Shown here piece by piece: positions 1 through 9,354 of a DNA stretch of 64,000 bases (position 1 is its first letter; the number at the start of each line of letters is the position of its first letter). The position numbers and the translations under genes are program-made. The DNA is taken from NCBI GenBank assembly GCA_019279435.1, contig JAAALK010000289.1, positions 13,267,924 through 13,331,923 on the forward strand. The letters are read 5' to 3'. Under the pieces are notes generated by a model. It saw nothing but the letters and a program-made list of their open reading frames with translations. It searched no databases and had not been told where the DNA came from. The DNA comes from Zizania palustris. Lineage: Eukaryota; Streptophyta; Magnoliopsida; Poales; Poaceae.

Positions 1-765
1 CGGGTGAAACGATTGTTTCTATCAAAGAAAACCGCTAGACATATGCGATGGCATAAAGAAGGTGTACGTGAGAATAATCAAGTAATGGTGCACCCATCTG
101 ATGGTGTGGCATGGAAGGCTCTAGATGATTTTGATGCAGACTTTGCTAGTGATGCAAGGAATGTTCGCATCGGGTTGGCAACTGATGGATTCACGCCTTT
201 CAATGTAACGGCATCGTCGTACTCTTGTTGGCCCGTGTTTGCTATTCCATACAACCTTCCACCTTCATTTTGTATGAAATATGAATTTATGTTCCTGTGT
301 CTCATTATACCCGGTCCAGATCATCCTGGAACACGACTAAACGTGATGCTGAAGCCCTTAATTGAAGAGTTGAAACAATTGTGGAAAGGAGTTGAAGCAT
401 ATGACTATGACAAGAAACAAAAATTCAATCTTCGAGTTGCGTATCTGTGGTCGGTCCACAATTTTCCGGCATACGGTATTTTTTCTGGTTGGAGTTGTCA
501 TGGAAGGTTGACATGCCCGATATGTGCGAAGGACACAGATTGTTTCCGTCTGAACTTCGGGGGAAAGATTTGTTACTTTGATTGCCATAGATGCTTTTTG
601 CCCATGAATCACCCATTTAGGTTACAGAGGAACAATTTCAAGAAGGACAGCATTGTTGTAAAGGGACCACAAAGGCGTTTAAATGGTACAGAAATCGCTG
701 ATATGCTGAATGAGTTGGTCCTTCAAGTTACGCTTTTGCTTGCCAGAAGTCGGCAATCACCATAA
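1..765 (+). pseudogene. CACTA transposase TNP2 (Transposase_21 family), partial and internally deleted
   Basis: The reading frame is open from the first base of the window, so the true N-terminus lies upstream. The protein shows the TNP2 signature: KTARHMRWH near the start, then DFDADFASDARNVRIGLATDGF and the N-V stretch before YSCWPVF, the block around PGPDHPGTRLNV, and a zinc-like CPIC at about residues 170-175. After VVKGPQRRLNGTEIADML (about residues 219-237) similarity to the family stops abruptly. The frame then runs into an unrelated tail and a stop at 763-765. The family normally continues for several hundred residues with further catalytic residues, so the 3' half has been lost and joined to the start of the next gene. 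It cannot encode a working transposase. Confidence 0.85.
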
Positions 766-2135
766 CCATGCCCTTCAAGTCTTCAACAACAATGCACATA
801 AGGTGGTGAAGGACGCCATTTCGTATGCCCGCATTCAAGCGAACAATGCTTACTACAAGGAGAAGCTAGGGCAACGAATGAGCAAGGCGACGGGCTCTTC
901 GTCAATCTATTTGACTGAAGAAGAATATCGTTCGGTAAACAATTCTAACTTTTTACCTCTTCGATTGTTGAGATTTGTTGCCATATAATACAAATAACAT
1001 CTCTGTTCAGGTGAGGATTCCGTGGTTTGCAAACCGCGAGGACGCCTATTTCGAATTCTGCAAGATTTGGTCTTCAGCCGCATTTAAGAAGACTTCCGAG
1101 CAGAAAAGACAATGCCGCGGGACGGATCAGAAACACAGATATGGTGCCGATGGACATATTCGCCACGCTAAACGCTTGGTAAGACCTCCTTCTGTCACTC
1201 TCTAGCTATAGATACATTGTAATGCGACTAACTCATTTCTAATGTACAGGAAGCTAAATCTGGCAACGTGCCAAGTGACATAGAGGTGTATACCTCTGGT
1301 CACAAAGGAAGCGATCCGACACAGCCAGATGTCTTGTGTATCCAGACAGCCACGGACCATTTGGTGAGATGTTATTAAGAGTTTACGTAATTTCATTTTT
1401 CTGCGTCTAGCTAATCGGACATGTTTTTTGCAGGCGCAGTATGGTGAACACATGGTTCGACTCTATGGAGAGGACTATGATTGGCGGAGAGAACCTGTGG
1501 ACCAAATGGCCGTGTACTCCAGCGGAGGTGGCAAAAGCCATGGACGGTGAGACAGTGTTTTTATTAATGTTTTGTGTATGGTATTGTGATGGTAACTAAC
1601 CCCTGTTAATGTTGCAGGTACTCCATGTTCAATGGAGTTATTGACTCGAGAGCGGTGAGAGCTCAGAAGTCAGCTCAGTCGTCGCAGAGCTCCGTCGGAG
1701 TTGGCTCCAGCCGTCGTCGCTCAGAAGAAACCCCGGAGATGGTTCGGATGAGGGAGGAATTGAGGCGGGTAAACGAGCATAACAGGAAACAACAAGAGTA
1801 CTATACCGCCTGCTTAGCACAACAACATGCGATGATCCAAGTAAGTTTAGTTTAGAGTGTTGCAGTTCAAAAGTATTCAGAAATAGGTTTATAACTAACT
1901 GATTACATTACAACATGTGTAGCAACTAGCCCAGCAAAACAGTGGATTTGACATGTCCATGTTCCAACCACTACCTCCCCCGCCACCACCACTATCTCCT
2001 AGATCACCTGAGGTACCTCCTAAATACTTAAGTCAGTGTTTCCGTACGCCTGGTCAGGATGCAGCCTCCGGGGCAAATGTGAACGAAGCGAGAGGCAGCG
2101 GCGGCGCCAACGACCCAAATGTGGGTGATCAGTGA
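710..2135 (+). pseudogene. TNP1-like second CACTA gene (plant transposase, Ptta/En/Spm type), multi-exon
   Basis: A spliced gene can be traced through consistent GT-AG borders. Exons run from about 760 to 934, then 1011-1178, 1250-1363, 1434-1546, 1618-1840 and 1923-2135, ending in TGA. The first exon carries VVKDAISYARIQANNAYY and YLTEEEY, and the second IPWFANREDAYFEFCKIW and RHAKRL, which are typical of the second product of plant CACTA elements (PF03004-like). The fifth exon has a charged, probably coiled segment (MVRMREELRRVNEHN). The last has a proline run followed by a Gly/Ala/Asn-rich tail. The 5' end is fused to the deleted TNP2 gene with no clear start codon, so expression as a normal TNP1 is doubtful. 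The exon borders were inferred by eye, not from transcripts. Confidence 0.7.
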
Positions 2136-2156
2136 GTATGGATGTGTATAATGAAC

Positions 2157-2415
2157 CTAAATTGAATCTCGATATGTTATGTGACTTTGTATGTGAATTT
2201 GGATGGTACATGTGAATGCGGATGTGTATTGTGACTTTGAATGTGAATTGAGTTGTGTTATGTGATTTTGGATGTGATGTGTGAAGTTTTGGATGTGAGA
2301 TGTGATTTTGGATGATATATGTGAAGTTTGAATGTGATTTTGGATGTGAAATGTGAATTTGGATGTGTATTGTGAATGTGATTGAAATTGTGGTTGGATG
2401 TGAGTGTGAGTAGGG
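2157..2415. repeat. degenerate TGTGA/GGATGTG tandem-like repeat
   Basis: Just after the TNP1-like stop codon lies a T/G-rich stretch in which short phrases such as GGATGTG, ATGTGAATTT and TGTGATTTTGGATG recur at irregular spacing of about 15-35 bp. It is not a perfect tandem array. It sits between the coding part and the subterminal repeat block and is presumably the 3' untranslated or spacer part of the CACTA element. Confidence 0.6.
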
Positions 2416-2445
2416 GAACCAGGAAAAAATAAAAAAAATACCAGG

Positions 2446-2815
2446 TAACTTCCGTCGGCTTTGACCATAGCCGACGGAAGTTAGCTGGTTTTGGCCACGT
2501 GGGCAGAAAGGCTAACTTCCGTCGGCTAGGGCCAAAGCCGACGGAAGTTAGCTGCCCCTAACTTCCGTCGGCCAGCCTGGCCGACGGAAGTTAGAGCCCC
2601 CTGCTGACGTGGCAGTGTTCGGCGCTAACTTCCGTCGGCCACGTCAAGCCGACGGAAGTTAGCTAACTTTCGTCGGCGGCCGACGGAAGTTAGCTAACTT
2701 CCATCGCCTCGCTTCCGTCGGCCAAAGGCCGACGGAAGTTAGCGTTTTGCCGACGGAAGTTGGCTTCTTCCGTCGGGAAAGGCCTAACTTCCGTCGGCTT
2801 TGACCGACGGAAGTT
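2446..2815. repeat. CACTA subterminal repeat region
   Basis: About nine forward copies of (T)AACTTCCGTCGGC (some with one change) and about eight reverse copies (GCCGACGGAAGTT) are packed into 370 bp, many as head-to-head pairs that could form hairpins. In En/Spm elements such subterminal motifs are the binding sites of the TNP1/TnpA protein. By position and density that role is inferred here. Confidence 0.85.
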
Positions 2816-2816
2816 G

Positions 2817-2833
2817 CCTGTTTTGTTGTAGTG
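2817..2833 (-). repeat. right terminal inverted repeat of the CACTA element
   Basis: Read inward on the minus strand the terminus is CACTACAACAAAACAGG. The CACTA start fixes the element boundary at 2833. The partner repeat lies beyond the left edge of the window. Confidence 0.85.
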
Positions 2834-5074
2834 AATGGCAATCTCCTAAGAAGAGATAAAATAATCATAGCAAACCAACCTTCTAATCAACTTTGCAACC
2901 AGAAAAATTACAGAACATAATCAGTACTTCAATGAAATCCAGCCAAGAATTTCAAGCATTCAAGCACCTCTATTAAGATATTGACTGAATGAAAGCAATA
3001 GATTAAATCAGTACCAGTTCAACTAGCCAAACCAGTTTGAATAACTTCAAGTAATTTTTAGTAGAAGATACACAGATAGTGATAAATGCTGGATGATGAA
3101 TAGTACTGCATGATACTGAATATTTCACACTGCTGAATCGATGGAAACTCAATGCACAACTGGCAGAAAACCAGATGATAGGATTTTTTTCTTGGCACAT
3201 CACAGTGAACAAAAAATATCAGGAACTGGATACAGTCAATTAGTGTATCAATAATGCACTGTATTTGTGTACACGTGCATCAATAGAATAGAGACTACTT
3301 AGAATTTGTGCTCAAGAACAATTTCAGACTTGAGTTGTGCTTCCGAAGGAAATTAATATGCTAAGAAATAGAGAAATGTTCAGTACTCAGAAATACCAAC
3401 TGAAATCACCCTAAAATAAAAGTGCTTTGTCCACGGTACTTCTGTCTAAACAAGACAACGAACAGTACTATTCAAAACTATAGCACGAACATTTATCAGT
3501 GAATGAAAAACATGTGGTCGACCTTGAAACAACCAAATCAATTCAAATCAGTATTCAGCAACAAGTTCCTAAAAGTATTCTTGAACCACAGGATCAACAC
3601 TTGCAGTAGACCTGCTTTACACTTCACTGATGCGCATGCCATTTAGGGAGAAAATTCAGATGTAGAACACTGTGTTACAGCAAAACACATATCAAAATCA
3701 TATCCAAAAGTGAGGGTTGCATGCTAAACCGAGGAGGATAAAAACTTGCAGTACAACAGAGAAAATTGGAGATAAACAAGAACTCAGGAAAGCACGCTAA
3801 ACTGAACCTGCCAACAAAAACCTCTTGTAGCTTGTATCTCCTGTAGTTGATCCGACACACCAGTGCTGAACCACTTTGTATCGATGAACAGGAGAATACA
3901 CTGGACAGAGGTTCACACAAGCAAAAAAACAGAACACAAACTGATTGATTCAGATAGAACCAGAATTGATTCACAGCAATGATGCAAGTTTTTTCTTGTA
4001 CCCCATCCGAGATGATGGTCCAACTCACCACAGCAATACTCAAGTGCACAACGAACAGAAAGCAATCAGAAGAGGATTGAATGAACCAAAACAGTCTAGA
4101 TGCAAAAAGTAACCGTATAACAATTAAGGTACCGAAACTTCTCTGAAAGAAAGTAGTGCAGTACCTCTTCCTGGTAGTGGCGCTACATCTTGACTAGATG
4201 TGTTGCTCTTTTGGATTGAACAGGGAGAGGAATTTTACTTCAATAGCAGTGTGCGCCTCCCTTCTCTTCTGTAGCACATCATGGACAAAAGGAACAGGGT
4301 GGTTGAACAACTTTCTTGGACAGCACACAAAGAGAATAAAATCTTAGCTGAAAGTTTTTTTCTGCAATAAAAGTGACAACCCAACCTTTGGGTGTGAATG
4401 CCTTTATATAGGCACACCCTAGGGGGACCTTTTACACAATGACCTTTTAGTATTTTCAGAACAACATATTCTGAAAAATACCCCCATTTGACTCTAGTTA
4501 ATTACAATTTGACTCAATACTTTTAATATATTTTCAGAACTTGAAAATTCTGAAAAATACCAAAAGTTTACACTTTAAACTAAAATACTGAACAAAAATA
4601 ACCTCCTAATTATTGAATTTTAAAGACATTTAGAGATGCGATGGTTTTCAGCAAAAACCGACAAAGCCTCCTCGATCGTCGACGATCGTCGTAAGTTCAC
4701 GAACTCGACTGCCAGCAAATCTCTCCCGCTCTCGATCCGTCGAGTCACCTTGTCACTTGTACTGGCGTCCCTTTCGCTGACTCAAACGACACCTCGTCTT
4801 GATCACCCGTCATCCCATGTCCTGCTTGATCTCCATGTGTACATCTGAGGTCACTCTCAACTTCGACTAACATCCTCGACCATCTGGCATTAGACTCCTC
4901 GTCTAACCCTGATCCCTTGCCATCGACAGTTGATGAGTATCTCAACCCTGCAAACACGAGACAAACACAGACACACACACTTCTAAGCATCCATACATGA
5001 ACCTCATGACAAAAACAACATCAATCACTCATTATAACCTTGAACCACAGTGAAGATCCTCACTAGGTTTCTCA
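2834..5074 (-). repeat. 3' LTR of copia A, truncated at its far end
   Basis: On the minus strand the LTR begins TGAGAAACCTAG at 5074, the same start as the other copia LTRs in the window (TGAGAAAC). The first 450 bp match the corresponding part of the solo LTR at 37340-37802, including GGTTTTCAGCAAAAACCG and the CTCTCGATC stretch. A TATATAAA box on the minus strand lies near 4400. The rest, 2834 to about 4400, is A-rich and lacks convincing open frames. I assign it to the long R/U5 part because the related solo LTR is 2.83 kb long and similar in composition, but I could not align the two there by eye. The LTR end is missing at the CACTA border. Confidence 0.6.
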
Positions 5075-5123
5075 AAAAGACTCAATAAAAGAGTAAAGAA
5101 GAAAGAAAAGACACAAAAATATC

Positions 5124-5730
5124 CTAAAAAGGATACACAACTCCCAAATCCCTTCGCAAACGCTCAAATGTAGACTGATCTAGGGGTTTGGTCAGAATGT
5201 CAGCCAACTGATGATGGGTATCAACATGAACAAGGTCAATGACACCTTTCTCATATTGATCCCCCAAGAAGTGAAAGCGCACATCAATATGTTTGGTTTT
5301 CGAATGAAGACATGGGTTTTTCCCTACACTAATCGCGCTGGTGCTATCACAAAACAAAGGAACTCTGGCAGGGAAAGACAACCCAAAATCTTTCAAAGTG
5401 GAAATCATCCAAACGAACTATGAGCAGCAGCTAGCAGCAACTACATACTCACCCTCTATAGTGGAAAGCGCAAGTCCATATTGCTTTCGAGAAGACTAAG
5501 AAACAAGTGAAGAATCGAGAAACTAGCAAGTACCGCAATTTGACTTGCAATCCTGCCGGCACCCACCAAAATCAGCGTCGGAAAAGGCAGATAACTCAAG
5601 AGATGATGATGTGGAATAGTTAAGACTGAGATCAGGTGCATAAGTAAGGTACCTGAAAATGCGCTTGATAGCTTGCCGATGAGATGCTCGTGGTGAAGAC
5701 TAGAAGCGCGCGCACAGTCCCATAGTGAAC
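5124..5730 (-). pseudogene. copia A RNase H domain of pol, frameshifted
   Basis: The minus strand encodes the typical copia RNase H: YAPDLSLNYS, SDADFGGC, then after damage STIEGEYVV and SCCS, and an open C-terminal part (5408-5124) with PLFCDSTSAISVGKNP, HSKTKHIDVRFHFL and HHQLADILTKPL. The catalytic Asp and Glu positions (SDADF, EGEY, CDSTSA) are visible, but stops and a frameshift break the frame between about 5410 and 5640. It forms the C-terminus of the A polyprotein, ends at 5124, and is followed by about 50 bp before the LTR with no clear polypurine tract. Confidence 0.8.
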
Positions 5731-6980
5731 TATATGTCTAGTCTCGTCGCCGTCAAGTATAGAAGCGATCCGATCATCCTTCGATACTCTCTCTCGTTGA
5801 CCTTGATGCCACTCTCGTCCTTGTTCAAGCCTCCAGATATGCCCATTGGGGTCATCTGAGGCTTCAGCTCTCCACCGAAGTCGAACTTCTTCAACATATC
5901 TCTCGTGTATTTGCTCTGGTGGATGAAGATGTCGACCTTGGTTTGCTTGATCTAAAGTCCTAGGAAGTACTTGAGCTCACCCATGAGGCTCATCTCAAAC
6001 TCGCTGTGCATCTCCTCAAAAAACTTGGACACAAGCTCATTAGTAGAACTACCAAAAATAATATCATCCACATAAGTCTGAGCAAACAAGAAATCAGAAC
6101 CAACTCTAAGCAAGAAAAGAGTTTTGTCCACAGAACCCATCACAAAGTCGTTCCCAACAAAAACTGCTTTAAACAATAATACCAAGCCCTAGGGGCTTGC
6201 TTCAGACCATATAAAGCTTTTTGCAACTTGAAAACATGTCGAGGAAACTTAGGGTTTTCAAAACCACTCTGGACATCCATTTGAAAAAGCTTAAAACCTT
6301 TAGAAGCAGCGAATGCCAAAAGTATGTGAATGGACTCAAGACGAGCAACAGGGGCAAAATTATCCTCAAAATCAATACCCTCCTTCTAGTAAGAACCCTG
6401 GGAAACTAATCGAGCTTTGTTACGCACCACAACCCCATCTTCACCTTGCCTGTTCTTAAACACCCACTTGGTACCTATAGGATTGCATCCAAGTGGCAGC
6501 TCAACTTGTGTCCAAACCCGATTGCGAACAAAATTTCCAAGATTTTCTAGCGAGGCATTTATCCAATTTGCATCAGATAAAGCGTGAGCAACATCTCTAG
6601 GATCAAAGGTGGAAACAAAAGCAGACTCAGCACTATTGATGAGCTCTGAGGGATGATCACGCTGAACTGCTCGGGATCCTAGGTGATCACATGTCACCTC
6701 ACCACAGTCAGCAGCTGGCACCTCTAGACTCGATTGAGGGAGCTCGATTGAAGTGGAAGAAGTGATTAGAGGTCTACCCTCATCCTTAGTTAAAGTTTTA
6801 GAAGGTGTGGGGTCTACAAGCTGCGCAAAAGGCCCACCCTCATCAACAGCAGGAGTCTCATTATATTCCTCGAAGATGGACTCTCCAAGCTCATCATCAC
6901 CAGAAAGCTCAAAAGGAGTAAGTGAAGGCATGTACTCATCAAAAGAAACCTCACACGTCTCGACAAGCTACTAGGACTCG
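5731..6980 (-). pseudogene. copia A reverse transcriptase domain of pol
   Basis: The two best preserved minus-strand parts are 6931-6386 and 6185-5952. The first carries the integrase/RT linker and the RT start (AHALSDANWINA, NRVWTQVELP, GTKWVFKNRQGEDG, NKARLVSQG). The second carries the catalytic block FAQTYVDDIIFGSS, with the YVDD active site, followed by EFEMSLMGELKYFLGL. Between them the frame is broken, though the QMDVQSGF-type and GLKQAP-type regions can still be traced. Catalytic aspartates are present but the gene cannot give a full-length enzyme. The preserved GELKYFLGL segment is useful for comparison because copia E has lost it. Confidence 0.82.
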
Positions 6981-6989
6981 AGGTTCCAA

Positions 6990-7752
6990 ACACGATAGCC
7001 TCGAGAATGCAAAGAATATCCAAGAAAGACTCCATCCCATCAACGAGACTCAAACTTGTCCAAATGCCCTCCTTTCTTGAGCACAAAGCACTTGCAGCCA
7101 AACGCTCGCAAGTGGCTCACCTTGGGCTGTCTACCAAACCACAACTCATATGAAGTCTTACCTAAGTAAGCTCTAAGAAAAATGCGGTTGGTCAGATAGC
7201 AAGCCGTGTTCATAGCTTTAGCCCAAAAACGCCTAGGAGTCCTATGCTCATTGAGCATCGTCCTGGCAATCTCGACCAGCATGCGATTCTTTCGTTCCAC
7301 AATGTCATTCTGTGGGGGAGTATAAGGAATAGAAAAATGGTGCTCAAGACCTTGATCACTACAGAAACTGACGAACTGAGAATTCTTGAACTCATAACCA
7401 TTGTCAGAGCGAATTTCTCGCATCCAACCATTGTTCTCATTCTTCAACTTCAGGATTAGGTTATGAAAAAACTGAAAAGCCTCATCCTTAGACTCCAAAA
7501 AGAAAACCCACGAGAATTGATAAAAGTCATCAACTATAACAAGCGCATACAACTTCCCACCGACTGAATGTACCCAAGCTGGTCCAACAGTATCCATGTG
7601 TAACAACTCTCCTGGGTACGAAGTCATCACCTGAGTCACAGGTGCGTGAGAAGCGGCAACCATTTTCCCATGACGATAGGAATGGCAAACTAGATCCTTC
7701 TCCATCTTAAGCTTGGGCAATCCTCAGATGAGGTCAATAGAGCTCAATCTGA
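6990..7752 (-). pseudogene. copia A integrase (catalytic core and C-terminal part)
   Basis: A long open minus-strand frame (7720-7040) encodes the retroviral integrase core. The DDE residues are visible: Asp in LLHMDTVGP, Asp in REIRSDNGYEF, Glu in NDIVERKN. It is followed by RFWAKAMNTACYLTNRIFL and FGRQPKVSHLRAFGCKCF, typical of copia. In the N-terminal zinc-binding domain the usual CxxC before RHGKM reads CHSY, so one zinc ligand has changed to Tyr. A stop also lies just upstream of the GLPKLKM stretch. Upstream the gene is cut by element B at 7757 and continues at 15057. Confidence 0.87.
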
Positions 7753-7757
7753 CTAGC

Positions 7758-9295
7758 TGAGAAACCATGTTGAAGAATATGGTTTTGATATTCCAGATGT
7801 GATGACTGATTGTCAACGGAAGTCAAAGGAAGGGAAATATGAAGACCTGCCGAGTCTGAGGCGCATGTGACTCAGGTACACGGGCAGTGAGCGACGGCCG
7901 GGCAAAGGAGCCGCGGAGTCGGGCTGGCCCAATCCGGGTACATGGCTAGGAGCGACAGAGGATCCACTGGTCTGTTGACTGGGTTTGACTCAGGTACACG
8001 GGCGGCGAGCGATTACCGGGCTGAGGAAGCTGCGGGGTCGGGTCGGCCCAATCCGGGTACCCGGTGCGAAGACAATGGACGCTTTGTAAGTTTCAGCGTA
8101 AAACTGACAATCTATGTTTAATTCGTCTTTAGGATATTAATATTTAGTTTTTAAGTTTAGAATATTTTTATTTGAGTCAGTTGATTTTTCTAAGAATATT
8201 TTAGTAATTTTCAGAATTTATTTTAGAGTCAGTTTAATTTTACCTGAGGGTAAATTGGTCTTTTCATGTATTAGGAGTCGCCTATAAATAGGCTCGTATC
8301 CCCCTGGGGATAGATGACTGTTTCTAATAGATCAATCTGCAGTCCAACTTTTATTTTTCGTCACAATCTCTTTCCCCGACGATTTTTTCCCACGGCAGTT
8401 CGTGCAGCAGCCCGCTGCTTTGTTTCGTTCCCGGCGGCAACCAAGGACACGCACGCGGGCAGTGTTTCTTCGTGCATTTGCGTAGCGCTGTGCGCGGGCC
8501 CCACGCGGAGAGCAGAGGCTATCTACTAGCCGGCAGCATCATGCGTTGAGCCACGAGCGCACGGAAGCCAGCAGCATAGTATTCGTGATTGAGCAGCCAG
8601 CGGGACCCACAGGCTGCATGGCGGTACTTCACGGTAAAAAAATTGCTCCGGTCGCAGCTTTTGTGTGGGGGACCCACGCCGGTAGACGCACGCATGCGAG
8701 GAGCAACGAAGCATTTTTGGCCGGAGTTTCGCACGGCGCAAGGTAACCCCATGACACAGGTTAGTTTTTTTAATCCCCTATTTTTTAGTAGATCAATTTT
8801 TAGAGATAATCATCCATTAATTAATTAGCCGAAAATCTATTTCGAAATTTCGTTTTTATTTTAATCTGTTAAATTTTAGTAGTTATCTCGTATTATTTTG
8901 ATCTGCTCATATAAAAAGAAAAGAAAAAATTATTAGTCGCAATTATATTTTTATACTAGTTTTTACTTGCAATATTTTCGGCTTAATCCTGAATTAATTT
9001 TTATTAATCCATTTTGTAATTTAATTAGTACTTTATTTCTAGACTGAAATATTAATATCTCGAATTTCATCTAGGTATTTTTATGTACCGCAGTATTTAT
9101 GTTTAGTTTATCTTTAATATCTTTTTAATTAGGACACCGACCATTCTTAGGCTAAACCAGTTTAATTCCTACTATTTGCTTTGCTAATATTATTTGTCCG
9201 GTTAAATTGGTTGGGTGTTGGGATTAGATTATAGTTTAGCAAGAAATTTTTAGGCGCCCATTCACCCCCCTCTGGTCGCTACTTTCAGTCCTACA
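7758..9295 (+). repeat. 5' LTR of copia B
   Basis: Starts TGAGAAAC and ends CTTTCAGTCCTACA. It carries a 5-bp insertion (CATGT at 7766-7770) absent from the 3' copy. The U3 part contains a direct repeat with period 118 bp, copies starting at 7869 and 7987. A TATAAATA box lies at 8283. The last 60 bp contain CATTCACCCCCCTCTGGTC, a motif shared with the LTR ends of E, F and the solo LTR. Confidence 0.93.
8283..8290 (+). promoter_or_regulatory. TATA box of the copia B LTR
   Basis: TATAAATA in a GC-flanked context (CGCCTATAAATAGGC). The same site occurs in the 3' LTR at 14037-14044. By position it is the likely core promoter for the element RNA. Confidence 0.65.
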
Positions 9296-9297
9296 AG

Positions 9298-9309
9298 TGG
9301 TATCAGAGC
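9298..9309 (+). other. primer binding site of copia B
   Basis: TGGTATCAGAGC lies three bases after the LTR end. It is complementary to the 3' end of plant initiator tRNA-Met, the standard primer for plant copia elements. It is not a tRNA gene. Confidence 0.9.
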
Positions 9310-9354
9310 AAGGTTAAGTTTTTCTAATATCTTAATCGATTCTAAACCTAGGTA

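Larger units (their letters stand above)
1..2833 (+). mobile_element. CACTA (En/Spm) DNA transposon, right part; left end outside window
   Basis: The segment holds a TNP2-type transposase fragment, a spliced TNP1/En-Spm-like second gene, a subterminal region packed with direct and inverted copies of a 12-13 bp motif, and a right terminus whose reverse complement begins CACTACAACAAAACAGG, the classic CACTA terminal inverted repeat. The element ends at 2833. The next three bases, AAT, would be the target duplication, but the left end is not in the window to confirm it. The transposase is internally deleted, so this copy is non-autonomous. It lies directly against the truncated LTR of copia A and may have inserted into it. 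Confidence 0.9.

Noticed and set aside
1953..2135. Proline-run ORF as a separate small gene
   Set aside because: A splice acceptor at 1921-1922 joins it in frame to the TNP1-like exons. It is that gene's last exon.
2446..2815. Regularly spaced short repeats that resemble a CRISPR array at first glance
   Set aside because: Copies lie in both orientations with irregular spacing and adjoin a CACTA terminus. This is a transposon subterminal region in a plant genome.
9298..9309. Possible tRNA fragments near LTR ends
   Set aside because: Only the 11-12 bases complementary to the tRNA-Met 3' end are present. These are primer sites, and no cloverleaf can be drawn.
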